Shown here one piece after another: positions 50,644-63,230 of a DNA stretch of 64,000 nucleotides (positions are counted from its first letter, which is position 1; each line of letters opens with the position of its first letter). A program made the position numbers and the translations under genes. Under the pieces are notes generated by a model that was not told where the DNA came from, ran no database searches, and was given only the letters and a program-made list of their open reading frames with translations. The stretch lies in assembly GCF_027744825.2 (NCBI RefSeq), contig NC_071349.1, positions 6,200,001 to 6,264,000 on the forward strand, written 5' to 3'. Source of the stretch: Synchiropus splendidus (taxonomy: Eukaryota; Chordata; Actinopteri; Syngnathiformes; Callionymidae).

Positions 50644-52793
50644 CCTTTGGAGTGAGGATGAGTTGCATTGCATTCTGGGATGTTCAGATGCCTTCGCCGC
50701 ACGCCCCAGGCACAAACCTCCAGGAAGACAACCAAGCCTCCCAATGACAATATGGAAAATAAAAGCCTGGTTATAAAAAGCCCTTTCCAGTGACAGCAGT
50801 CTTTCAAGTGATAGCATCCTGGAATAATGAAGGCTTTTTCAGCCTTAAAAATGTCCTATAAATACACAAGCTGAGCACTTTGTTCAGTTTTAAAAATACA
50901 TATTTTCTCTACTTCCTGTTATCTCTGAAGGTTCATCGTCTTCCGGTTTTTGAAACTCTGAAACATCACACGTTTACTCGCGAGCGATAATCACCCAACA
51001 CATTAAATGTTCATGACTGCGGCAATATTTGCCGTGTGGAAGCTCATTAGAGAGCCAATCCCAGTGAGGAGCTTCAGGAGGTGGCAGGCACCTGCCTTCT
51101 GTTGGAGGCTTTTCCGCCCCTTATTGCTCTGGTTTTTATTTACCCACCCTTAAATTATTTTTGGCCCTAAGTTGACAAAGATAAATGGGGGGATTAATAT
51201 ATATTGGACTAATCTGGAAGCCTGCAGTGGGGGCAGCGTGCAGCCTGGATAGTATTTCCCTCAGGTAACCAAACGCAGGCCCACTGGATTAAGAGCCATT
51301 TGCAGGAAGGCTTAGCCATGATCCGAAGCCATTAGCAGAACATGACTGTGGGAGGAAAAAAGAGAAGAGGAGAACCAAGGAGCTTTTTAATTGCTTCCTT
51401 CTGATTGAGATTCATAGAAGCCGTTGAAAACCCACAAGAAGTCGGTTTGTAGACAAATGCTGCACCACAACACTGTGGAGTAGAGAAGATGAAACATATT
51501 TATTGGGTTAAAGCTGATATCCTGCGACAAATTGTGGTGTCTACACCTTGATCATGAGATAGTGAAGTAGAAGTGGGCAAACATTCTGAAGGTACTCTTC
51601 ATTGTTTGCTGCGTGAGTTTTATTTCTCAGCCTGTACTCTTTAAATGTTTGCTCGGCTTTGTCTGTGTGTACTAACACCCAATTGGCAAACAAATTGACT
51701 GTCATTTTTCACCTGATACCTCCCTGATAGAACAACTTCCTTAAACTCCTACACAGTTACAGTCTGGTGCCGATTTGTTGTGAGAGACACTTGAATTGGT
51801 CTTCATCGAAATATGATAGTAATGCTAACATTTAAAATAACAACAACAACAACAATAATAATAATAATAATAATAATATAAAGGTTACATGTTCTTCTAT
51901 AACAAACTTCTTTCAATTAAAGAAAAATAAATAAGTAAAACTTACAAACATCAGAATAATGTAAATCTATAATCTATAATAATAATAATAACTATTATAT
52001 TATTATTATTATTATTATAAATGTTGCATTTTCTTCTTCAATTAAAGAAGAATAAAGAACAAAAAAGTAAAACTTGAAGAACCAAAGAAATACATCAAAA
52101 TAATCGATCAATCGATAAATCTATCGATCAATATTCTTAATACTATTTTAAGTTTTGTACAAAGAATGACATATAATGAGAGGCAAAATAAATGAGTAAT
52201 ATTAACAGAGCATGATGCCACACATTTGCAACGATGCAGATTTTTTTTACACCTCAAATCAATGCCTTCTGCATATTTTATTATTTGATTTCAATATATT
52301 GTGCATGTAACGGTCTCAAACGGACAGCAGATGGCAGTAGGGCTGCGGACTTCCTTTAGGACGCTCATGAGACCTGACATGTGAGACATGAAGAAGAAAG
52401 CCTTCACCTCTTTTCTGAAAGCAATGAGTACGAGAACCTTCAAAACGTAGATAAGTACATATTTTGTCACCGTAGTCATATGAAGTATGATTTATAATCG
52501 TCATTCCATTGCATGTTTGTATACATTTGTTTTGGAGTAATTCTGTTCACAAACAAACGCGTAAACTCCAGAATGACAGTGGGATTAATAGTAGAATAAA
52601 AGAAATTTGCACATGTAAATGTTGCGTGGTCATTGTTACAAGAAGGTTGCAGGCTTGACTTCTCTTTCTGGGTTTAGAGTCAGTGTGTATGGCTGTAATT
52701 TAATTGAACAGTTTGCTCTCCAGACAGCAGTGAACCTTTGTAAGTGCAGGAGTTCCTGGTTGACTGACCACAGTGATGCGCACAAGACACGTG
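50644..52793. other. no gene recognised; candidate conserved non-coding stretch and triplet repeats
   Basis: Positions 50985-51360 are GC-balanced and low in repeats, with AT-rich homeodomain-like cores such as CCTTAAATTATTTTTGG, a texture seen in developmental conserved elements. (AAC)n(AAT)n lies at about 51838-51879 and (AAT)n/(ATT)n at 51975-52018. No coding signal was seen. Confidence 0.35.
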
Positions 52794-53262
52794 GCAGCTA
52801 GGATGATAACAACAACAACAAACATGGAGGAATCCCTGAACAAAAGCAAACAAAAGCATCTGTTTGCTTTTGTTCAGGGATGTTTTTCACTACACAATGG
52901 CCAGGGTTTCCACTGCTCTCAATGTACTTGAAATTCTTATCAAATTGAAATTCTTATGCAAGTATTTTCAAGACATTAAAAGAGCTTTCGTTTAAATAAG
53001 GTGATATAAAAACCTGAATATAGCCACCATCTTGACTTATTGTGCTGTTGTCAAACTGATGCAAAATAAACAATATTTTGTTGTTTACATGTATGTATGG
53101 ATCCATCATTTGATTCAGTAATATACCAAATTCATTCAAATTGAAAAATGTGGCGTCTTGTGGCAAATATTCTTATACGATTAAACTGCGATTAATTGAG
53201 ATTAATTTATCACAAATTCTTTAATTAAGTAGATTTTTTTTTTTTGTCGAATCCCACCCCTT
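52794..53262 (-). mobile_element. hAT-related dispersed repeat, most complete copy
   Basis: On the minus strand it starts AAGGGGTGGGATTCGAC and passes through the AATTAATC-rich block typical of fish hAT MITEs. It then contains the segments shared with 4420-4640 and 31300-31510 and ends near (GTT)n and ATCATCCTAGCTGC. It encodes nothing. A perfect 20-bp hairpin at 52833-52880 is special to this copy. Confidence 0.75.
52833..52880. repeat. perfect 20-bp inverted repeat with 8-nt loop
   Basis: TCCCTGAACAAAAGCAAACA (52833-52852) is the exact reverse complement of 52861-52880. The loop is AAAGCATC. In the 31.4-kb copy the distal arm is shortened and the hairpin is lost. Confidence 0.97.
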
Positions 53263-56149
53263 GTTATTACTAATATCAATCAATAAGTAAGTCACATCCA
53301 GTGGGTCGCCCACATCCACGTGATAGTGGAATGTATGAGAGATTATTCTGTGGCAACATGGGCCAAATATTCCCACTCACAAATGCCTGCAGGCGCATGT
53401 TTTTAGACTTTCACTTTTTTTGTATTATTCAAGGCAAATTTTAGTTCACAAGGACAGATAGAACAGAGAGACGAACTTTGTGGGTATATTTTTTATTACT
53501 ATTTTTATTTTTTTATTATTATTATTGACAACAAAAAAGCATCACTGGAGCGTTGCGTAATTCTGATCCATACGTGACGAGTCCCTTTTCTCAACGCAGC
53601 CCATGTACCACCAGATGGCGCCACAGACTAGGAGCTGACTCCTTTCTCTGTCGGCCCAGCAGGGGCTGCGAATGTTTGGTCTGAGGTGAACTTTGAGGTC
53701 CAGATGATGAAGCACCTCCTCCACTCTCCTGACCTTTTCTCATGGCAATGACTGTAAAACTATAAAACACAGACCAGCAGCTGATAAAGAGGCCAAACAT
53801 CTCACAGGTGCTGCGTGCGAGTAACGTCCCCATCACACAACCAGCAGCTTATGGCTTAATTGGCGCGCTGTCCCAGGTGAGACCACCTGTCGGAACATCG
53901 ATAAGGCAGTGGCACTGAGCGCGTTGTTTTATTGAGCCGTGAGATTGTGTTTGTTGGCTTCATTTTAAATTCATCTTATGATATAATAAAGGGGAAATAT
54001 CACCCACAATCACTGTGTGGCAAAGGGTTTGTATTAGAGCTCTGTTTGTTTCAGTGTTTGTTTGGCTGCAAAAAGAATAGCACCGAAACAGACATCTGTC
54101 AATGAAATATTCAGGCTAGGTGTATGGGTTTGATACAGTACAGTTCTGTTGGGTCATTTGGATTTATGTATTCTGCAAAGATCGCTCTGTTGATTTTCAT
54201 TGAAACCAAAATCACATCACATGACCGGATTTGGTTTTACTTGTATCAGGTATTTTGTGAATGAATAATAATAGTAGGTGTTTCTACATATTTTTGTTTC
54301 AGTATTTTGGAACTAGTACTGGTGCCATAATACACTATAATGGTCCAAACTTTTTTCTATATTTTGGGTAAATAGTTTTAGGGAAATACTTGATCATCAT
54401 CTTCATAATATGATCAATAATCAAAGTGTCATGCTTTTTTTCATGTTTTTTTGGTTTTGTTATATGTACATTTTGTTGCACCAAACTGCATCAAAAGATT
54501 AGACGCACAAGAACCACATAGGGATCTAGAAATAGTTTCCTTCGTCTCTATTGACTGTATGCTGTCGCTGTATTGTTGGAAAACAGAGGCATTCATGAAC
54601 CTTCAGTAGGACTGTGATCTACACTGCATAAACCACAAAAAAAGAGTCATTCGTGCTATTCCAGAGTTGAGGTACACATGCTGTTGAGTTAAACTGGTTC
54701 ACCAGGCCATAGTTATGGTAGGCAGCCCATTTTGCCCAGTTGGAAAAGGTCTATCATGAGGCTACGCAAGAGCTACAAGACCAAAAGACTAAACTACTTT
54801 GTAAATTGAAATCTGTATTGTTTCCTTCCAAACCATCTGCGGTAAACAAACACCGTCGCCCTTGTCCACGCTACCCAGCAGAACTAGCTCTGGTTCAGCG
54901 GTAATACAAATAAACCTGGCTGCTTTATTTTTCGACTGGACTCCACCAACACCCAGATCAACAGATCAACAGCTAGCTTGAGCGCTGCACTTTCCGACGT
55001 GATGCGCGGTAAGTCGGCGGATCTCTGTGCAAACAGCCTCTTTATGACGGCGAGCGAGGTGAGTGGCTTCAGACACTACAAGCCAGACAACTCCTCAAAC
55101 AAACTGACTAAAGGCGCTGAGTACACTCACATTGTGCCATCTGATTTGTGTTATTAGAGCAGCTGTTGACATTAGCACAGTATTACAGCTTTCTAATAAC
55201 CAGTGAGGCAGCACGAATGCACAGCACCTACGCATCAAAATTTTTCTCTCTGCTTCAAGAATACAACAACTGACCTTGTCTTAACTTGTGAGGCAAAACA
55301 AAAACAAAACAAAACTTGAATTTAAAGTTTACAAAATGGCCGCCTCGATCAAAATCCTCCGCTTACATTGACTGACTGACAAGGACTATAAAGACAGGAC
55401 TAAAATAGTAGTAGTCACTCGGATTCCCAACTGAGACAGTGATGTGAGGAGCACTATCTCTGTTTATGTGATGAGTCATACTTTTTTCCTCATTCTTGAC
55501 ATGGACAACAGTTTGATTTTTTTCAAAAGTTGTGTCCACTGCACCTCCAATATGGTAGATTCACAGGTTCAGACGGACCTTTTCAGTTGTTAAAAAGCTC
55601 ATTTGTTGTCTTGCTAACACTCTAGAGGAAGTGTTCAACGACACGTACATACTTAATGCATGCATAATACACGCAAAATGCAGACTTTTAAATCTTATTG
55701 TCTGAAACAGTAGAACTGTTAACTGCCTGTTTTAAGCCTGGTTATTCTTATTTTTACTTTTCAAATGCGCAACTGTCCTGGAGAAGTAACACAAGGATTT
55801 AGAGAGACGGTGTCCCGATCAGCATCATAGGTGAGCCTCTAGTGGGGTTCTAGGTCATGCACCCCTGGAAACTGAAATTGGAACTTCACTTCAACTCCAG
55901 TTCCTGCATTTTGAGCGGCAAATTGTGCCAACATGTCAGACATCCCACCAATAACGCCACTGTTCCATGCTGCATTGACATGCATTGATTAAATGACAGT
56001 CGCACTAGATTTTGCACAATAAAAAATTGTGTGTCCTTTTTTCAGTTCAAGAACAAAGGTGCCTGTACAAGTGGCAACTAACTCCATGCTATTGATGCGA
56101 TCTAGCTGGTGTTCCCCTGGCGACACAGACTCTCCACAGCATGACAGCC
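53263..56149. other. no gene recognised
   Basis: Positions 53470-53530 are T-rich. An 81-codon minus-strand frame (53591-53836) with a hydrophobic N-terminal segment is discussed in the findings, but it lacks support as a gene. Positions 54900-55900 look unique and non-coding. Confidence 0.35.
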
Positions 56150-56413
56150 AGCTGATGGACTAGCTGGCTAGGCTAGCATCAGAGGCAGGGTGAGGCACGA
56201 TGCTAGCGTGGAGACATGGGTAGCGACAGATGTGACCCTCGTGCTAGACAGGTTCCCGCTCACACTCCTTGGCCTCTCTCTGTCACTCGGGCGGCACTGG
56301 GCAGCACATCTTGTCCACCGATGCTGCATGAGGGAGCAATTCCATCCTCCCTTCCTGCTTGCTGCACAGGTTGCACTGTGGTGGACCTTGACTAAACTCG
56401 TTCATTGTTGGGC
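56150..56413 (+). repeat. direct repeat A, copy 1 (264 bp)
   Basis: About 96% identical by eye to 58523-58789, in the same orientation. It begins AGCTGATGGACT and ends CATTGTTGGGC. Both copies happen to be open in the same plus-strand frame, but most differences change residues and no domain is recognisable. Confidence 0.92.
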
Positions 56414-56931
56414 ATTTGTTTTGTTTTATTTATTCATTCATTTTAAAAGGTGTGTTTCATTTTTTTGTTATGGTGTTCACTTCTCTGTTTCTACAGTGTT
56501 TTCTATGTTTCTACAGTATAGTGTTGATCATGTTGTTGGCGTCCCCAGGACCCGACCATGTCTGATTTTCCTGGACTCGGTACAGTTCAGATGTTTGTTG
56601 TGGTATTGAACTAACTGAATCCCTGTTTTTGTCTTTTTCTTTTTGTATGTTTTTTTTTTTTTCATGGGATTCGATGGGCTATAGTTATTACTCTTTGTGT
56701 AATGGATGAAACTCAACAGTCAGAACAAGCATCTGACTATCTGAGGTGCTGACTGGCTGAATGAGGTAGCATCAATGAGACGCCCATTTCAACATTCAAA
56801 ATGTCATAAACATTCAAGATATTAGTATCACAAAATCAACATTATCTATTCCCCCTGCTCATGCTGCAAACAAAGCTTTGTCGACAGCTAACACTATTCC
56901 CTCAGGATGCAGACCTGTTAACCACAAACCA
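56414..56931. other. no gene recognised between repeats A and C
   Basis: T-rich sequence with a T run at about 56648-56662. No recognised feature. Confidence 0.4.
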
Positions 56932-57131
56932 CAGTATTAATCACTCATAAATCAATCATAAATGATTATGGACATTTATAAATGCATTATGATTTGTTGT
57001 GAATGTATTTATAATGCGTCATAGATGAATCAGTACTTTGTAATATGTGACCCTGGATGAACATTCGCGACATATTTTACCATTAACACCCTTGCAGACA
57101 ACAACGTGCTTTGTTTGGATCCCATCTTTAC
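56932..57131 (+). repeat. direct repeat C, copy 1 (200 bp)
   Basis: Four substitutions and no indel relative to 60370-60569 (98% identity). The AT-rich first half holds imperfect palindromes around CATTTATAAATGCATTATGA and TATTTATAATGCGT, a texture common in fish MITEs. The class is unknown. Confidence 0.93.
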
Positions 57132-58315
57132 CTTTATTTTCTTCTTTATTTTTATTTTTATAATATATGGTTTCCATACTTTTACCCAGTTTTCAAGTTT
57201 TTTAGCACACTATAGCAACTACGATTCCAGAGGCTTGGGGTAAGAACATTGCATCTACACAATGTGTTCCACATCTCTGCTTTTCCACCAAGACTAAACC
57301 ATTGTTTTTCACTGTGAAGTCTTTACTCACAGACCCTGCAAAGACATTTATGTCCCACTTGCTTTCATATTTGCCTTCAATCATCTCTTTATCAGCCAAA
57401 TTTTATGGCTTTTCTGACACTCTGCCGTTCTCTGACTGTTTAAATCCGGTTACTTAACAACTTTTGCTCTCGGGTCACAAGAGAGAATTCTGTCTCTGAT
57501 GTGCCATCTGAACGATTATTTCAGTCCGTTCCAAAGAGCTGCTTTTGGAAGCACTACTTGTTTATACAGCGACTGAAGGGAAGATGGCACCCTTTCTTCA
57601 TGGGCTTAGTACCTTTCCGCACCCTCTGACTCAACTTTCCATCTGAAACTCGCGTCGAAATTTGCTTTCCCTCCCGTTGGCTGATTATTTTCACGATGGC
57701 GACACGTCTCAGCCAACCTCGTCGGGAGATAAGCAAAGGAAGATAAAACTCAGTTGTTGGTGTTCAAGTGAATCCAGGTGAACATAAGGTTGACTGAGGC
57801 AGGAACAAAGCGTGTAATCCTCGCAACCACATAAACCTGAAGCACCTTAAGAACTGAGCTGAAATGATGCCGAACATAAGCAAACAATTTTAATAGCGAT
57901 CTGCTAATGCAAACTAAATGAGTCTTACCTGTTAGCATGTGGCGTAAACCCTGACAGATGCAACAGCGTCAGGCCCAGCCAGCGTCGGCAGCCACAGCGA
58001 GCAGCGTTCCCACATTAGCATGTAAAATACTTCACTATCTGGGTGCATTTTGAAAACATCATCATGCTAGTATTTTAATGGACAAACACTTTGTTTTATC
58101 TGCAACACATTTTTGCTACGTTGACGTGTGCTTGCAGCTACGGCTAGGTGGCTAAACGGATGTTTAATATTTAAAGCGAACAAGCAAATTCGCAGTCAAA
58201 TGAGCAACGTTTAACAGAACGTTAACGACATTTCCGTCTTCACGAGAAGGCGATCAAGACTGATGTAAATGTCCAGATGTCCTTTTCATTTCAATTACCA
58301 TTATTCCATTATCAA
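57132..58315. other. no gene recognised between repeats C and B
   Basis: Unique-looking sequence. Frames are 65 codons or fewer and no repeat was recognised. Confidence 0.4.
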
Positions 58316-58519
58316 CTGTTGTTAGGAATAGGAAAATTCCATTCTAGGAATTAGTGGCATTTCCATATGAGTTGGTATCGATGAAAGGCTTGTGAGGATG
58401 CAACAAGGGGACGGCGGTTACGGGGTGACATCTGGGTTTTGTCCATGAAAATGGTAGGTCTCAGTGATGCGTCCTGTGGTCGACATCCCTGAGACACCAT
58501 CAACTGCCGCAACTGTCAT
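58316..58519 (+). repeat. direct repeat B, copy 1 (204 bp)
   Basis: Near-identical to 58789-58996. Trimmed by one base at each end it begins TG (TGTTGTTAGG) and ends CA (CAACTGTCA), the dinucleotides of LTRs. It is followed immediately by repeat A copy 2. Confidence 0.92.
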
Positions 58520-58522
58520 GTC

Positions 58523-58789
58523 AGCTGATGGACTTGCTGGCTAGGCTAGCATCAGAGGGAGGGTGAGGCACGATGCTAGCGTGGAGACATGGGTAGCGAC
58601 AGATGTGACCCTCATGCTAGACAGGTTCCCGCTCACACTCCTTGGCCTCTCTCTGTCACTCGGGCGGCACTGGGCAGCACATCTTGTCCACCGATGCTGC
58701 ATGAGGGAGCAATTCCATTCTTCCCTCCTGCTCGCTGCACAGGTTGCACAGTGGTGGACTTTGACTAGACTCATTGTTCATTGTTGGGC
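58523..58789 (+). repeat. direct repeat A, copy 2 (267 bp)
   Basis: Second copy of 56150-56413, sitting exactly between the two copies of repeat B. It carries a 3-bp insertion near its 3' end relative to copy 1. Confidence 0.92.
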
Positions 58790-58996
58790 TGTTGTTAGGA
58801 ATAGGAAAATTCCATTCTAGGAATTAGTGGCATATCCATATGAGTTGGTATCGATGAAAGGCTTGTGAGGATGCAACTAGGGGACTAGGGGCGGTTACGG
58901 GGTGACATCTGGGTTTTGTCCATGAAAATGGAAGGTCTCAGTGATGCGTCCTGTGGTCTGCATCGCTGAGTCACCATCAACTGCCGCAACTGTCAT
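58789..58996 (+). repeat. direct repeat B, copy 2 (208 bp)
   Basis: Second copy of 58316-58519. Its main difference is a 4-bp gain around GGGGACTAGGGGCGG. Offset from copy 1 is 473 bp. Confidence 0.92.
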
Positions 58997-60369
58997 AAGA
59001 AGATTCACAACTTCCCTCGTCGTCTGACTGACTTCTCTGTTTTCACAATGCCAGGACCATCTGAAAGCTTCAATGGACACCTCAGTGAAAACAAAGCCAT
59101 GTTTTTTGTTTTGTGGTGGGGGAAGGCGGGTCTTTTTCTCGGTGCCAGAGTGGGTCCAGTCTGCGGCCATGTGTGACCAGGGCACTTACTGGCTCACATT
59201 AATGACACTAATTGGGAAAGTGGGCTGCATTTCAGGGTCACTGACAGACTGACTGGCATGCGAGGAATGTGACTAGATGACACCCTTCTATTGTCCGGGC
59301 CGCCCCATCAATTATCAACCCTGCAAACAACACCTTCTCTCAGCTTTTCGCTGCTCGGCTCCAACTGGATGGATTGTAAAAAACACTTTTTTTGGTATTT
59401 TATCGCTTCACATTGAATATAGTTGTGTGGCACAAGTGCTGGATGAAGCCCTTTTGCATAGTTTCCTTCATCAAGCTAAATCAACTTGCGTTGCATATGT
59501 TTGTTTAACAAGAAAAACGGAACCAAGATCCAAAAAACAGGTTGTTCTGTGTGACTTTATGTTGGACTTATAGTCAGAGTTGATGATCGATTAATATGTT
59601 CTAGTGTGTTGCTTGCAGTGTATAGACTCTTGAAGACAGCTCTCTGCTTTGTCGACTGTAACATAAAAAAAATCAACTGGTGCAGTTAGAAATATTACAA
59701 ATATGAAAACACATGAACATTTAACAGAGACAACTATTAGCATAGGTATGGCAAAAGTATGGATGGCCCAGATGTTACATTGAGCTCATGGATGGCATGA
59801 ACAGAACAGACTACATTCAAGACTTATTGTGGGTACAAACCAACTTGTTGTTTCTGTCTTTCTCCATGGTGACAGGACATTCTTGTTCTACTTCTGCTAT
59901 CAGTTCATTTGTCTCAGTCCAGGAAAGCGTAGGCGATGTGTTGCAGAGTAAATCCTTTCTAACTGTACTGTTCGTAAACCATGCATAGCATGACGCCCAA
60001 ACATATTCCAGGCCAGATTCCACCACACAGTTCTTGTGTTTATGGATGTACATGCTTCACATGTGGTAATATTGCATCAAAAATCTCACTAAGTGTCATT
60101 TAAAAGTGTCGTCTTTGCTTTCAAGATGATAATAATGTGACACCCAAGCGCAGGTTTGAGGGGGTGGAAGATATGGTGTTGCAGAGTACAAAGAAGTACA
60201 GATAAGCCTTTGCCTTTGTTAATCCGGATCATCCAGCACTGTCTTGTTGCTGTTTTTATACTTGTCTTTGAGCGCAACTGTACTCCGAATGTTCATTTCA
60301 TTTCTCAAAAAAACATTGTGATTCATATGTGGTGAAATGGTTTTACTGCATTTCACAACATTTTCAATG
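58997..60369. other. no gene recognised
   Basis: Frames of up to 98 codons overlap on both strands and show no domain. No repeat family was recognised. Confidence 0.4.
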
Positions 60370-60569
60370 CAGTATTAATCACTCATAAATCAATCATAAA
60401 TGATTATGGACATTTATAAATGCATTATGATGTGTTGTGAATGTATTTATAATGCGTGATAGATGAATCAGTACTTTGTAATGTGTGACCCTGGATGAAC
60501 ATTCGCGACATATTTTACCATTAACACCCTTGCAGACAACAACGTGCTGTGTTTGGATCCCATCTTTAC
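60370..60569 (+). repeat. direct repeat C, copy 2 (200 bp)
   Basis: Partner of 56932-57131, 3438 bp downstream, same orientation, four mismatches. Confidence 0.93.
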
Positions 60570-60599
60570 TTTTCTTTTCTTATTCTATTTTTATACACA

Positions 60600-61140
60600 C
60601 ATGCATCTTCAGTTAACCACCGATTCGTCCAGTTAAGGGTTGTGGGGAGTGATGGAGCCACTAGTCCATAACAGAGCACACACCATTCACACACACACAC
60701 CTAATTTCATATGGACAATTTAAGAGTGTCCAGTTAACCCGGTCAGCATGTCTCAGGGCTGTGGGAGGAAACCGGAGTGCCGCCACTGTTTTTATTATTT
60801 TTGCTTGTTTGTTTTGTTTTTTATTCAATTAAAATAGGTGAGGGACTTAGAAATGTATTTGTTTGCGAAAAAGCTATTGAGACCTCAGAGCCACGTTGAC
60901 CCAGTCTGAGTTGTTCCCAACCCTCTCTGTCTCATACCTCGTAGCTATCATCCTAGCGAGAATAAAATAAATAAGGGAGACGCCCAAAAATGTTAGGTGA
61001 TGCCTCTAAACTTTCTGTAAAGTGGCAACCCGAAGTGGCAAGTGTAAGTGGTTGTCTGACTCTATACGGGACAGCTGTCACTCTTTCTACTGAGCTGGAA
61101 TAGGCTCCAACCCGAGCCACCTTAAATAGACAGTAGTGGA
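60600..61140 (+). mobile_element. degraded fish retroposon (two blocks)
   Basis: Block 1 (about 60610-60783) carries GGACAATTTAAGAGTGTCCA, then CAGCATGTCTCAGGGCTGTG and GGAGGAAACCGGAGTGCCG, a very common fish retroposon segment. Block 2 (about 61045-61130) carries GTGGTTGTCTGACTCTATA and GAGCTGGAATAGGCTCCAAC, normally found near the 3' end of the same type of element. About 260 bp separate the blocks. No protein remains. I do not assign a named family. Confidence 0.6.
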
Positions 61141-63132
61141 GTGACTGTTGAGAATTGTGGAGCAGCTCTTTCAGCTCGATTGTGTTAAAAATAGATTTTC
61201 ATTTCATGCATGGATGTTTCAGTGAAGCCATCCAGGGCACATAGCAATGTCATTGCTGCGAGCATGACTGAATCAATGTGTTCCTTAACTATTTTTGGAA
61301 CTGTCACAATACATACCATCACGTTTGAAACATCTCAACACCACAAGCTTCTGTTGATTGTTTTGGGGGTATCCATTCTGCGTTGCTAGCAGCCTACGAC
61401 AAGCTTCAAAGTGTTCGTCGTCATGGGAAACTTGCTCTGCACCTGACTTGTGTGGTTTCAGCACATTCAAACCTCCTCGAACTTTCATCATTTCAGCACA
61501 GACTTGTTCCTTTGTGAGGGAATGTTCGTACAGATAGGTGTGCTTTGTTGCGGAGGGAGTGGAGGGCTGTGAAAGACACCCGTCTCAGTCAGGTAGAATC
61601 CAGCGGGACTAGAAAGACTTAGAGGTAGTGCTCCACATTAAAAACCTCTCCTGCAACACATCAATAATTCATCAAGCGGTTGATCGCGATGACCTCGGCA
61701 CCCTCACAGGCCCCGTGAATCAACCTGTTGAGGCAACTTCAGAATAAAACTTCAGTTTGGAATTTTCCCTGAGCTCAGAGATGGATGATTTTTTGTTTTC
61801 AGTGGAAGAGTTGCATGTTGCCATGTTGTCTCAGCTGTGATTTCACCTTCCAAACCTGCTCTCCTGGAACATTGGCTAGTTTTGTCAAGAGTCTTGTGAC
61901 ACCTTTGGAGCATAAAATGTTTTTCATGTTAACTTTGATATTGCTATTTTTTCTTGTCTCATTACAGAGCAAACGTTTACTTGTCAGAGTGACATTTAAA
62001 AATGAAACTCAATTGTAAGTCTTGCGCCCATGTTTTCATTATTGCTGAACTCATTGCTGTCCCAACTATAAAATGCTTTGGTTTATACTGTATTTAATAA
62101 TTCTGTACAATTGAACTAAACCACCTAATTGCGAACTGGAGCACAGATAGGGCTACAAATACAAAGTGTGTTCCTTCCCTGGCTCAAAGCAAAGCCAGGC
62201 ATCTGAGTCCAGGGTCACAGGAGCAAACTGTGGGTCAACAAATGGAAGTGTTTAAATGTGCGATTCATGTTCACATTTCATTAAGCTTTATCCAGACACC
62301 ATCAACAAAGTGTGTCTTTCAAAGTACTGCTGCAAAGAATCTGAGAAGTGTGTCACTCACACAAGATCAAACATGGTGCTTTCCTAATGTTCTTGCAAAC
62401 TGATGTCGACACGAATAAAGAGCATAAAATTGCAACAAATTTGCAGGCGAATTTTGACGTACGTGACATAGCATGCTACGTGATACACAGGTCACAGCAA
62501 ACAATACAGCCCTATGATTTCTGGAATCACGGGATCACAGAATTGTTACATGGAATATAAGCGACTCTGGAAGGCCTAGCTAACCCGCCGCACAGGTGGG
62601 GCTGTGTAAAGAACCGGGTGCTGGGATGTGAACACAATCAATCGGTCAGCCATGATGAGTATTCCGGTATATGACATGTCAACAATGAGCATTTCGTACG
62701 TGTTCACAAGCTCACAAACTTTGGAAAATCAAGCTTGGTCAGAAAAACACATTATCAACTGTAATAGTGTTGCATTGAAAAAAGCAGGTTCAAAATGAAC
62801 AAATAAATAAACATACATACATAAATATACATACAGTAGTTGCCCGAAAAATGTGTGCGAGAAGCATTTTGCTTGAATATTTTGGGATGTTTGTGGTGAA
62901 TAAAGCATGTATATATTATTTATTTAAGTACATAACTAGGAATTCAAAACAAAGCATTCCGTATTTACCTTTATAACTCTTTTCTAAGTCTTCCAGAATC
63001 ATTTAGGTTAACTGATAAATGGCATTCATTCTGAACTCAATCCAGTACTACAGTGTTCAGTTTCTAATTGTGAAGAATATCCATGATCCACTGCAAGCAA
63101 GAGTGTTGAATTCGTGAACAGCCTTTGTTTGT
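61141..63132. other. no gene recognised
   Basis: Short frames only. A run of CATA-type repeats occurs near 62806-62835. No gene was recognised. Confidence 0.4.
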
Positions 63133-63230
63133 TTATTTTATTTTATTTTATTTTAGGTCAGCACCAAAAGTCTTTCCCAGCTGGTGGGATCCCCACTGAC
63201 CATGGCAATAAATGTGATTCTGATTCTGAA
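63133..63230 (+). mobile_element. LINE family R 3' tail, plus-strand copy
   Basis: A (TTTTA)n run (63133-63155) is followed by GCTGGTGGGATCCCCACTGA, CCATGGCAATAAATGTGATT and CTGATTCTGAAG, the same end as at 47304 and 23261 (both minus strand). It is 5'-truncated to under 100 bp. Confidence 0.85.

Noticed and set aside
56190..56609. Frame open in both copies of repeat A (also 58563-58820)
   Set aside because: The copies are too similar for openness to be informative. Most differences alter residues, and the frame runs on into unrelated flanks.
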